The position numbers and the translations under genes are program-made. A DNA stretch of 32,265 bases from Paenibacillus zanthoxyli JH29 (GTDB taxonomy: Bacteria; Bacillota; Bacilli; Paenibacillales; Paenibacillaceae): assembly GCF_000520715.1 (NCBI RefSeq), contig NZ_ASSD01000311.1:1-32265 (forward strand), read 5' to 3'. The notes under the pieces were generated by a model, which saw nothing but the letters and a program-made list of their open reading frames with translations, had not been told where the DNA came from and searched no databases. Each line of letters starts with the position of its first letter. Position 1 is the first letter of the stretch. Positions 1 through 6,447 of the stretch are shown one piece after another.

Positions 1-1080
1 CAGGTAAGCCACCCCCTTGCGCAGCGCATTCTTCAGCAGGACTAAAGCATCCAGTCCGTCCGGCAGCGATACCCACAGGAACATGCCGCCAGAGGGCAGA
101 TGATAGGTGCAGTCCTTCCAGGCGGGACGCTTGAGCAGCTCCACCATCAGCTTCAGCCTCGTATCGTATTCGCGGTTCAACATTGCAATATGCTCACGTA
201 AGTCGAACGCGGATACATGCAGCAGATGGTACAGCAGACGCTGATTCAGCGAGCTCGACTGCCAATCCGCCATTCCCTTGGCAGCCGCCATCACGCCGAT
301 CAGCTCCCGGCTGCCCGCTGCCCAGCCCGTCCGGAGGGCAGGCGCAACCGTCTTGCTGAAGGAACCGATATAGAGCACATGCCCTCCCTCACCCGCGTTC
401 TCGAGCGCATATAGAGAAGGATATTTGGACGCGATCCGATTCTGACGCTGAAAATGAAGATCTCCGTAGGAATCGTCTTCTACAATAAGCACATTATGTG
501 AAATGCACAGCTCTAGCACTTCTCTACGTCTTTCCAGGCTCCAGAGAATGCCGCTCGGATTCGTGAAGCTCGGTGCGGCTAACAGCGCCTTAGGCCGATG
601 GGTCACGATGAGCTCCCGTAAATGCTCTGGCAGCAGACCGTCACGGTCGCTCTCGACCGGTATAATGACCGCTCCCTGCATCCGCAGCACCTGCAGGAAG
701 CCGGGGGATGTAGGATTTTCCACAAGCACGCGGTCGCCCGGATCGATATATACCCGGGACAGCAGGTCTACCGCCTGCTGGCTGCCTGTCGTCAGCAGGA
801 CGCCTCCCGGGGGAATATGTACTCCCTTGCCTCTCAGCCAGTCGTCTTTCAGCCACTCCCGCAGCGGCCCATATCCTTCAGGATCTCCGTACTGGAGCGC
901 CTGCGCGTCGGCAGAAATTACAGTTGAAGCCGCTTCGGCCAGCAGGGACAGCGGGAACAATTCCTCCGCAGGCAGCTCTTCAGCCAGCGATATGATGGAA
1001 CCTCTGCGCGTCTGTGTCCGGATGCTCAGCAGCGGCGAAGTCATCAGCGTATGCGTACGAGCGGAAAAATCGTATTTCAT
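1..1080 (-). CDS. PLP-dependent aminotransferase, class I/II (2-aminoadipate/MocR-like), 3' end cut by window edge
   Basis: The first 360 codons of a fold-type I aminotransferase can be read before the window ends; about 30-40 C-terminal residues are probably missing. Visible family features are N174 (NPSG motif), D202 and Y205 in EDDSYGD, the PLP Schiff-base lysine K243 in GSFSKTVAP, and R250. The protein starts directly with the aminotransferase fold and has no N-terminal GntR helix-turn-helix, so it resembles the stand-alone LysN / 2-aminoadipate transaminase group rather than full MocR regulators. The start ATG (1080) follows a strong AAGGGGGG ribosome binding site. It is presumably cytoplasmic. 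The amino donor and acceptor cannot be told from sequence. The upstream neighbour on the same strand is a response regulator 71 bp away, with only a weak hairpin lacking a U tract between them, so read-through is possible. Confidence 0.9.
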   Translation of the reverse strand, partial: MKYDFSARTHTLMTSPLLSIRTQTRRGSIISLAEELPAEELFPLSLLAEAASTVISADAQALQYGDPEGYGPLREWLKDDWLRGKGVHIPPGGVLLTTGSQQAVDLLSRVYIDPGDRVLVENPTSPGFLQVLRMQGAVIIPVESDRDGLLPEHLRELIVTHRPKALLAAPSFTNPSGILWSLERRREVLELCISHNVLIVEDDSYGDLHFQRQNRIASKYPSLYALENAGEGGHVLYIGSFSKTVAPALRTGWAAGSRELIGVMAAAKGMADWQSSSLNQRLLYHLLHVSAFDLREHIAMLNREYDTRLKLMVELLKRPAWKDCTYHLPSGGMFLWVSLPDGLDALVLLKNALRKGVAYL

Positions 1081-1151
1081 GCGGCGCCCCCCTTCATGCT
1101 TACATGAATGAATATTCCGGAAGACGCTGCATTATGCCGTCCCACCGGATA

Positions 1152-1808
1152 TTATGCATACATGGGTCTGATCTGATGTGAATACAGCGCATATTTCTCA
1201 ATCGCCTGCGCCCGGGTGGAAACTTCGAGTTTAACATAAATCTTGCGCAGATAATTGTCAATGGACCGGCGGCTTACATCAATTTCAAGCGCGATTTTAT
1301 CGTAAGTAACCCCTTGAACAATTTGTTCCATAATAAAACGCTCGGTCGCGGTCAGCTTCAACACAGCGCCGTTCTCCTCGGACGAGCAAATCGGTGTAAC
1401 CATCGACCCCAGCCATCCGAGCGGCATGGACAGAAACCCCTCGCGCAATCCTGCAATCAGCTGCAGCAGTTGGCTCGGCGACGCTCCTTTAGATAAGACG
1501 CCGCTGGCACCCAGCTTTAAGAGCGGCTGAAACAGCTCTCTGCCCTCTCTGTCGGTCATCACGACAAAATGGGAAGATAGAGCACTCTTTTTCATCTCGG
1601 GCAGTATCGTCTCAATCAGATCACCCGACATGCAGTAGTCAAGAAGCACCAGTTCCGGCCGATTTTCCCGTACTATCGCGGCTCCTTCCGTCCAATCACT
1701 GTAAGTTCCTAGTACAATCAGATTCCCCGCTTCTTCCAAAATCAATTTCGTTCCCAGCATACTCGTGGGATGACAGCCCATAATCACTACCTGCCAAACC
1801 TTCATCAT
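1152..1808 (-). CDS. LuxR/NarL-type response regulator with atypical receiver (ComA-like)
   Basis: 218 residues: receiver domain about 1-125 and a LuxR-type helix-turn-helix about 150-215 (LTATERFIMEQIVQGVTYDKIA and the recognition-helix region SRRSIDNYLRKIYVKL). The layout HPTSMLGTKLILEE after the first strand resembles B. subtilis ComA (HPAVMEGTKTILE). The putative phospho-acceptor D57 (VLLDYCMSG), the Thr of VVMTD and the Lys of LSKG are present. The paired acidic residues that bind Mg2+ at the end of strand 1 are replaced by Gly11-Cys12 (IMGCHP), so phosphorylation may be weak or absent. No histidine kinase is adjacent. The start follows CAGGAGGTTTGGG; a second ATG lies directly after the first. 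Target genes are unknown. Confidence 0.85.
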   Translation of the reverse strand: MMKVWQVVIMGCHPTSMLGTKLILEEAGNLIVLGTYSDWTEGAAIVRENRPELVLLDYCMSGDLIETILPEMKKSALSSHFVVMTDREGRELFQPLLKLGASGVLSKGASPSQLLQLIAGLREGFLSMPLGWLGSMVTPICSSEENGAVLKLTATERFIMEQIVQGVTYDKIALEIDVSRRSIDNYLRKIYVKLEVSTRAQAIEKYALYSHQIRPMYA

Positions 1809-2022
1809 TAAAGCCCAAACCTCCTGATACTATGTAATTTACCCAGAACTATACGTATGTTGGCACTTTCCGGATAATGTAAGATGGGAAGCGATCTCGT
1901 GATGTACTCCGCCTTTTTTCCTATACGCTACATACAATGGATGCATTGCGAATCTAGTGAAATTGTAACGCCCGCCTTCTAAGGATGCAATTATTTTTTT
2001 CCTGATTCTTCCTCTCGCCTTT

Positions 2023-2051
2023 TTGCGAAACTAGCATAATTCTGGTAGAAT
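2023..2051 (+). promoter_or_regulatory. Sigma-A-type promoter for the 2085-3556 gene pair
   Basis: TTGCGA (2023-2028) and TAGAAT (2046-2051) are separated by exactly 17 bp and lie 34 bp upstream of the ATG at 2085. Both hexamers are one to two bases from consensus. Confidence 0.55.
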
Positions 2052-2084
2052 AAGGACTCACAAAAAGGTTCGAGGTGATTATGA

Positions 2085-2492
2085 ATGCAGCCGTCAATGG
2101 AATCGCCGGACGCGTATAAACGACGTGCCGCAACGAGAAACGGCTCCTCCGTTAAATGGTTTCTGCTGTTCTGGCTAGCCGTGATTGCAGCCTGCGGCTT
2201 CACCGTGTACAGCTACATGAATCATTTGAAGGACCAGATGCTGCGGCAGCTGTCCGCGCAGAATCAGCAGCAGCTTTCCCTGCTTCAGTCGGATTACGAG
2301 AAGAAACTATCGGTATTATCGAAAGAGATCAGCGAGCTGCAGGACAAAGTACAGTCGTTTAATGAACTCCTTACTTTTACCAAGGATAACGCCAGCACTA
2401 AGACGGACAACAGCAATAAGCTGTATACTCAATTAAGCGAGGTTCGCAAGCAGCTTGACGCGTTACAGAAAGAGATGGATCTGCTGAAATGA
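2085..2492 (+). CDS. Membrane-anchored coiled-coil protein of unknown function
   Basis: 135 residues. A basic N-terminus (KRRAATRNG) is followed by one hydrophobic segment at about 22-44, then a long glutamine- and lysine-rich stretch with heptad-like leucines (about 45-135) that should form an extracytoplasmic coiled coil. I do not recognise a named family. GAGGTGA (2072-2078) precedes two overlapping ATGs: the one at 2081 opens a frame of only 12 codons, while the one at 2085 is the frame used here, with 6 bp spacing. The stop overlaps the start of the downstream glycosidase gene (ATGA at 2489-2492), so the two are translationally coupled and probably act together at the cell surface; that functional link is inference. 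Confidence 0.8.
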   Translation: MQPSMESPDAYKRRAATRNGSSVKWFLLFWLAVIAACGFTVYSYMNHLKDQMLRQLSAQNQQQLSLLQSDYEKKLSVLSKEISELQDKVQSFNELLTFTKDNASTKTDNSNKLYTQLSEVRKQLDALQKEMDLLK

Positions 2493-3556
2493 TAACACCG
2501 GTCAAAAGAGTGAACCGTTTCTTTATGCTCGTTACCGCGCCGTTCATCGGCCTTCTGCTGTGCCTGTCGCTTTACAGGCCGTCGCTTACACTGGATCTGG
2601 AAACGCAGCGGTTCTCGCCTTCCGCAGGTCCAGTACAGCTGACATCCGGGATCAAAGACCAGCTGGGCACAGCTCAGGCCTCCGCCGCCCACACGATGAA
2701 ATCGGTGAGCGCCAGTGCGAAGCTGTACAAGGAAACGACCGCTACGATGAACGCGCTTGTGGATAAAGCTGTGACTCAGGCGAGCCGTCCGGCATTGATA
2801 TACAACCGGCGGATTACGGCCAAACTCGGCTTCCCATTCGATGTCATCAACAGCAGCCGGATACGAATCGAGCTGTACCGGGTTAATCCCGGTGACTATA
2901 CTGGCTACGCAATGAAGATCAAGCTCAAGGACAAGGCGGCGATGACTATGAGCCTTGGACAGGAAGGTCTTGGAGGTTCGGAAACGACCCTTCAAGCGGC
3001 CAACCGGTACGGGGCCGTCGCCGGCATTAACGCAGGGGGCTTTGCCGATAAGGACGGCAGAAGATTTCCGCTCAGTACCACAATTGTGGAAGGTCAGTAT
3101 GTGACCGGCTTTGAATCCAGTTATAAAGACTTAAGCTTTGTAGGGCTGAACAAAGAAGGAAGGTTGATTGGCGGGAAGTTTTACAGCCGTGAGCAGCTTG
3201 ACAAGCTGGAACCGGCTTTCGGGGCTTCCTTTGTGCCTGTGCTGCTGCAGGATGGCCTCAAAACGGAGATACCCGTAAAATGGGAGATGTCCCCAAGGCG
3301 GGCGCCACGCACTGCGATCGGCAGATACAAAGACGATCAGCTGCTTGTCATCGTTGCCGAGGGCTACAGCGAGAGCGGCAGTTCCGGAGCCACATTGGAG
3401 GAGCTTCAAGATAAGCTGTATCAGATGGGCGTAACGGATGCGTATAATCTGGATGGCGGAGGTTCTTCGTCGCTCGTATTTGACGGAAAAGTCGTAAACC
3501 AGCCGTCCGACGGCACTCTTCGGCGGGTGCCGACAAGCTTTTTATTTTTCAAATAA
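2489..3556 (+). CDS. Phosphodiester glycosidase (NAGPA / DUF2233) family, membrane-anchored
   Basis: 355 residues. An N-terminal hydrophobic anchor or uncleaved signal (about 11-32) leads to an extracytoplasmic spacer and a C-terminal phosphodiester glycosidase domain (about 150-355). Family landmarks are GINAGGFADKDG, PRTAIGRYKDD and the C-terminal NLDGGGSSSLVFDGKVVN. Members of this family hydrolyse sugar phosphodiesters; the human founder uncovers mannose-6-phosphate by removing GlcNAc. In Firmicutes a role on phosphodiester-linked cell-surface polymers is plausible but not shown here. It is the second gene of a two-gene unit and overlaps the coiled-coil gene by 4 bp. No clear terminator follows. 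Confidence 0.85.
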   Translation: MITPVKRVNRFFMLVTAPFIGLLLCLSLYRPSLTLDLETQRFSPSAGPVQLTSGIKDQLGTAQASAAHTMKSVSASAKLYKETTATMNALVDKAVTQASRPALIYNRRITAKLGFPFDVINSSRIRIELYRVNPGDYTGYAMKIKLKDKAAMTMSLGQEGLGGSETTLQAANRYGAVAGINAGGFADKDGRRFPLSTTIVEGQYVTGFESSYKDLSFVGLNKEGRLIGGKFYSREQLDKLEPAFGASFVPVLLQDGLKTEIPVKWEMSPRRAPRTAIGRYKDDQLLVIVAEGYSESGSSGATLEELQDKLYQMGVTDAYNLDGGGSSSLVFDGKVVNQPSDGTLRRVPTSFLFFK

Positions 3557-3663
3557 CTGAACCAATATTAATATCTATGCGGCAGATCACAATATCATTT
3601 ATTTTTATTCACAGCCCGGATATAATAATAGTAATGACAATATTTCCATTCGGAGGTGTGCGC

Positions 3664-3768
3664 ATGTCGTTCTCACTGACCTTTTGGATTATCTTCCTTG
3701 TATTTCTGCTGTTTCTGACCGGTATTCTCACCGCCTCATATAATGACGACAAGACTAAGGGCCTCTAA
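3664..3768 (+). CDS. 34-residue single-pass membrane miniprotein
   Basis: The ATG at 3664 follows CGGAGGTGTGCGC, a strong ribosome binding site. The product is a hydrophobic helix (about residues 3-25) followed by a short polar tail ending DDKTKGL. A longer frame opens at 3577, but that region has no ribosome binding site and includes a TATAAT (3621-3626), so the short start is preferred. A canonical intrinsic terminator begins 7 bp after the stop, which supports an independent transcription unit. I do not recognise the family; it is not an obvious Prli42 or SpoVM. Confidence 0.6.
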   Translation: MSFSLTFWIIFLVFLLFLTGILTASYNDDKTKGL

Positions 3769-3774
3769 GGGCTG

Positions 3775-3807
3775 AGCTTCCTTCGGATAACGAGGGGAGC
3801 TTTTTTT
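3775..3807 (+). terminator. Intrinsic terminator of the 34-residue ORF
   Basis: Arms AGCTTCCTTCG (3775-3785) and CGAGGGGAGCT (3791-3801) pair along 11 bp, with two G-U pairs and a GATAA loop, followed by a run of six T. Confidence 0.85.
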
Positions 3808-3860
3808 AATTGCGAAAGCTGCAGAGGGGGAATTCTCATCGCCATTAAATCCGCATCAGC

Positions 3861-3891
3861 TAAAAAAGAAAAACGCCGCAAGGATGCGGCG
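3861..3891 (-). terminator. Intrinsic terminator of the AbrB-family gene
   Basis: On the minus strand, CGCCGCA and TGCGGCG form a 7-bp stem with a 4-nt loop (3874-3891), followed by TTTTTCTTTTTT. It lies about 60 bp after the stop of the AbrB-family gene. Confidence 0.85.
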
Positions 3892-3951
3892 CTCTGCTTC
3901 CGGCGAGTACGCTTGCGGTATGAAGCGTTCCGGGAAAATTCTATATTTTGC

Positions 3952-4206
3952 TTAAGCGTGTCTTTGCAGTTGGGTCATTTCGCCCATACACTGGGCGCAA
4001 ATATAACGTTCCTTATATTCGCTAACCTCGTCCATGGAACCGCAAAATACGCATTTGGGACGATAACGCTCCAAAATAATATGATCGCCCTGAACCAAAA
4101 TTTCAACAGGGTCCCCCTCATTCATTTGATACCTTTTACGAAGGGATTTAGGCAGAACAATTCTGCCGAGCTGATCCACTTTGCGCACTACACCAGCAGG
4201 CTTCAT
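3952..4206 (-). CDS. AbrB/SpoVT-family transition-state regulator with a Cys4 C-terminus
   Basis: 84 residues. Residues 3-48 match the swapped-hairpin AbrB DNA-binding domain (GVVRKVDQLGRIVLPKSLR, then EGDPVEILVQGDHIILERY). The C-terminal part differs from B. subtilis AbrB: CVFC followed by CAQC looks like a small zinc-ribbon in place of the usual dimerising tail. AbrB-family proteins bind AT-rich curved promoter DNA as multimers and repress post-exponential genes. The ATG follows GGAAAGGTGTG. The gene is monocistronic, with its own terminator. A perfect Spo0A-box 7-mer lies 81-87 bp upstream of the start codon, which fits the known Spo0A-AbrB circuit. Assignment to AbrB proper rather than a paralogue such as Abh or SpoVT is uncertain. 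Confidence 0.9.
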   Translation of the reverse strand: MKPAGVVRKVDQLGRIVLPKSLRKRYQMNEGDPVEILVQGDHIILERYRPKCVFCGSMDEVSEYKERYICAQCMGEMTQLQRHA

Positions 4207-4286
4207 CTAACGCACACCTTTCCTATTCAACTGATTTAGAAAATACCATGATATTTCCATTCCATATGACTATTTCGCTATAAAAT

Positions 4287-4293
4287 TGTCGAA
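4287..4293 (+). promoter_or_regulatory. Candidate Spo0A box (TGTCGAA) upstream of the AbrB-family gene
   Basis: TGTCGAA is an exact match to the Spo0A box and sits in the 120-bp gap between trmL and the AbrB-family gene. A TATATC lies just upstream on the minus strand (about 4301-4306), so the box would fall close to the transcription start, as in B. subtilis abrB. The promoter itself is weakly defined. Confidence 0.45.
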
Positions 4294-4326
4294 TCCTGCT
4301 GATATAAATAAATTTCTGTAACTTCT

Positions 4327-4791
4327 TTAGGTCAGACCCGGAAAGTTCAGCTGCCGGAGCGCTTCGTATACAATAATTGCGGCAGAATTGGACAAGTTCA
4401 GCGATCTTACATCTCCGGTCATCGGCATACGCATCGTTGTTTCCCATCCGGCCTCAAGAATATCCTCGGGTAAACCTTTCGTCTCTTTGCCAAATACAAA
4501 AAAGTCGCCGTCCTGAAAAGTATAGTCGCTATACCGCTTATCCGCTTTGGTCGTAGCATAAAAGAAACGCCCCTCCGGGTACTTCTCCAGTACTTCACCG
4601 AAGGAATCGTGATATTCAATGTGAACGGCATGCCAGTAATCCAGACCTGCCCGTTTCAGGGTAGCATCATCGGTACGAAAGCCAAGCGGCCGCACCAAGT
4701 GCAGATGGGCGCCTGTAGCCGCGCAGGTACGCGAGATATTCCCCGTGTTGGCTGGAATCTCCGGCTCTACCAGTACAATATGAAGTGCCAT
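4327..4791 (-). CDS. trmL: tRNA (cytidine(34)-2'-O)-methyltransferase
   Basis: 154 residues, typical for a single-domain SPOUT methyltransferase of the TrmL/CspR group. It methylates the 2'-O of the wobble base in tRNA-Leu species using S-adenosylmethionine. Diagnostic segments are the N-terminal HIVLVEPEIPANTGNISRT, the LVRPLGF segment, FGKETKGLPEDIL, and the knotted C-terminal RSLNLSNSAAIIVYEALRQ. An upstream in-frame start would add 22 unrelated residues; the ATG at 4791 is preferred because AGGAGGAG lies 7-8 bp before it and the conserved domain starts right there. It is cytoplasmic. Confidence 0.93.
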   Translation of the reverse strand: MALHIVLVEPEIPANTGNISRTCAATGAHLHLVRPLGFRTDDATLKRAGLDYWHAVHIEYHDSFGEVLEKYPEGRFFYATTKADKRYSDYTFQDGDFFVFGKETKGLPEDILEAGWETTMRMPMTGDVRSLNLSNSAAIIVYEALRQLNFPGLT

Positions 4792-4915
4792 GAAAGTATC
4801 TCCTCCTGTTCCAGGTTCTCCGCACAATAAGAACCCCCCAAAGCGAAGCCTGCGCATAAGCGATTGCTCCTGTTACTTTGCGGGGGATTTCGAGAGATGT
4901 GTGCCATTCGTTTAG

Positions 4916-4944
4916 AAGACCTTCCGCCGGCGGCGGAAGGTCTT
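4916..4944 (-). terminator. Hairpin terminator after serC
   Basis: A perfect 13-bp stem (AAGACCTTCCGCC paired with GGCGGAAGGTCTT) has a 3-nt loop. It begins 23 bp beyond the serC stop. The T tract is poor on both strands, so termination may be inefficient. Confidence 0.65.
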
Positions 4945-4967
4945 TAAATTCCTGCTTAATGGTTAGA

Positions 4968-6056
4968 TTACCCTTGAGTCTTCTGGAAGTGATTCATGAA
5001 ATCGGTCAGCGCTTTGATGCTCTCATAAGGAACGGCGTTATAGATGGAGGCGCGTAAGCCGCCAACGCTGCGGTGTCCCTTGAGACCGACGAAGCCTTCT
5101 TGCTCCGAAGCCTTAATGAATTTCTTCTCCAGCTCTTCGGATTCCATCCGGAATGTCACGTTCATGATCGAACGGCTGCCCTGCTCCGCTACACCGCGGT
5201 AGTATCCGCCGCTGGCGTCAATCGTATCATACAGCAGTCCTGCCTTATCGCGGTTCTTCGCTTCGACTCCGGCCAGGCCTCCCTGCTCTTCAATCCATTT
5301 AAGCACTTGATTAACCATATAGATCGAATAAGATGGCGGTGTATTGTATAGAGAGTTATTCTTATAATGGGTGCTGTAACGCAAGATTGTCGGAATGTTG
5401 GAAGGAGATTCGGCAATCAGCTCCTCCTTGGCGATCACGACGGTAACACCCGAAGGTCCAAGATTCTTCTGTGCTCCGGCATAAATCAGTCCGAACTTGC
5501 TAATGTCGAAGCTGCGGCTCAAGATATCGCTGGACATATCCGCGATCAGCGGAAGAGCTCCGGTATCCGGGAATTCCTGATATTGGGTGCCTTCAATGGT
5601 CTCGTTGGAAGTGAGATGCAAGTACGCGGCGTTATCGGCAGGCTTGATCGATCCAAGCTCCGGAATAGCCAGGAACTTCTTGTCTTCAGACGTTGCCGCA
5701 ACATGAGCTCCGCCTGCGATCTTCGCTTCCTTGAACGCTTTGTCAGCCCAGCTGCCTGTCATTACGTAGCTGCCTACCTTACCCTCGGAAAGGAAGTTCA
5801 ATGGAATCATCGCGAACTGAGTGGTGGCTCCGCCTTGAATGAACAATACTTTATATCCAGCCGGTTTGCCCAGGAGGGAAAGCAGACGTTCCTGCGCCTC
5901 ATTGTGTACGGATTCGTATACGGCCCCACGGTGCGACATTTCCATAATTGACATCCCGGTCTCCCGGAAATCGACGAATTCGGCTTGTGCGCGCTCCAGT
6001 ACCTCAAGAGGTAGTGCCGCCGGGCCGGCGTTAAAATTATAAGCTCTCTTGCTCAA
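4968..6056 (-). CDS. serC: Phosphoserine aminotransferase
   Basis: 362 residues, the usual SerC length. It transfers the amino group of glutamate to 3-phosphohydroxypyruvate, the second step of serine synthesis, and may also act in pyridoxal phosphate synthesis. Landmarks are the N-terminal YNFNAGPAALP, the MSHRG and FIQGGATTQF segments, the PLP lysine K197 in YAGAQKNLGPSG, and the C-terminal GLKGHRSVGGLRASIYNA. The ATG follows AAAGGGTGGGAG. It is preceded by its own sigma-A promoter and followed by a hairpin, so it appears monocistronic. Confidence 0.97.
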   Translation of the reverse strand: MSKRAYNFNAGPAALPLEVLERAQAEFVDFRETGMSIMEMSHRGAVYESVHNEAQERLLSLLGKPAGYKVLFIQGGATTQFAMIPLNFLSEGKVGSYVMTGSWADKAFKEAKIAGGAHVAATSEDKKFLAIPELGSIKPADNAAYLHLTSNETIEGTQYQEFPDTGALPLIADMSSDILSRSFDISKFGLIYAGAQKNLGPSGVTVVIAKEELIAESPSNIPTILRYSTHYKNNSLYNTPPSYSIYMVNQVLKWIEEQGGLAGVEAKNRDKAGLLYDTIDASGGYYRGVAEQGSRSIMNVTFRMESEELEKKFIKASEQEGFVGLKGHRSVGGLRASIYNAVPYESIKALTDFMNHFQKTQG

Positions 6057-6091
6057 AATACTCCCACCCTTTCTCTTCTATCAATATGGTA

Positions 6092-6120
6092 ATGATAGCA
6101 ATAATCTAACATGGCAGCAA
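6092..6120 (-). promoter_or_regulatory. Sigma-A-type promoter of serC
   Basis: On the minus strand TTGCTG (6115-6120) and TATCAT (6092-6097) are 17 bp apart. The predicted start of transcription is about 30 bp upstream of the serC ATG. Confidence 0.65.
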
Positions 6121-6360
6121 GTATAATTATTCACATATTCGCGTATTTACATCCCAAATGGGCAAGAACTCCGAAATTTGCCACTTTAATGCAGTGAATT
6201 ACAAAATAATTTACCAAAATTGCCGGATTCACAACACTACGCACCAATAGATGATATATGAATCAATCGCATTATTACCAGAATAGCAGGGACTTATGCA
6301 CTAGATGCACATAGGATGTCCTATTTCGAATTCGGAAACGGCAAGTTGTAATAATATCAT
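6121..6360. other. AT-rich intergenic stretch between glnA and serC, no gene seen
   Basis: No open frame with a ribosome binding site was found. The stretch holds AT-rich sequence upstream of the serC promoter and, at its left neighbour, the glnA terminator. No clear operator was recognised. Confidence 0.5.
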
Positions 6361-6400
6361 AAAAAAGAAGCCATCCCACATTATCTGTGAGAATGGCTTC
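6361..6400 (-). terminator. Intrinsic terminator of glnA
   Basis: On the minus strand GAAGCCATTCTCACA pairs with TGTGGGATGGCTTC around a 5-nt loop and is followed by six T. It lies 48 bp after the glnA stop. Confidence 0.9.
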
Positions 6401-6447
6401 CTTAGAGAGCAAGCGTTCCGTCTGTACGGAATGCTAATTATTAATTC

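Noticed and set aside
503-1111. Plus-strand open frame of 202 codons opposite the aminotransferase
   Set aside because: Ser/Arg-rich composition typical of antisense frames; the minus-strand reading contains a complete PLP motif set.
1109-1152. Inverted repeat AATATTCCGG/CCGGATATT between the regulator and the aminotransferase as a terminator
   Set aside because: The stem has one bulge and lacks a T tract on either strand, so termination is not supported.
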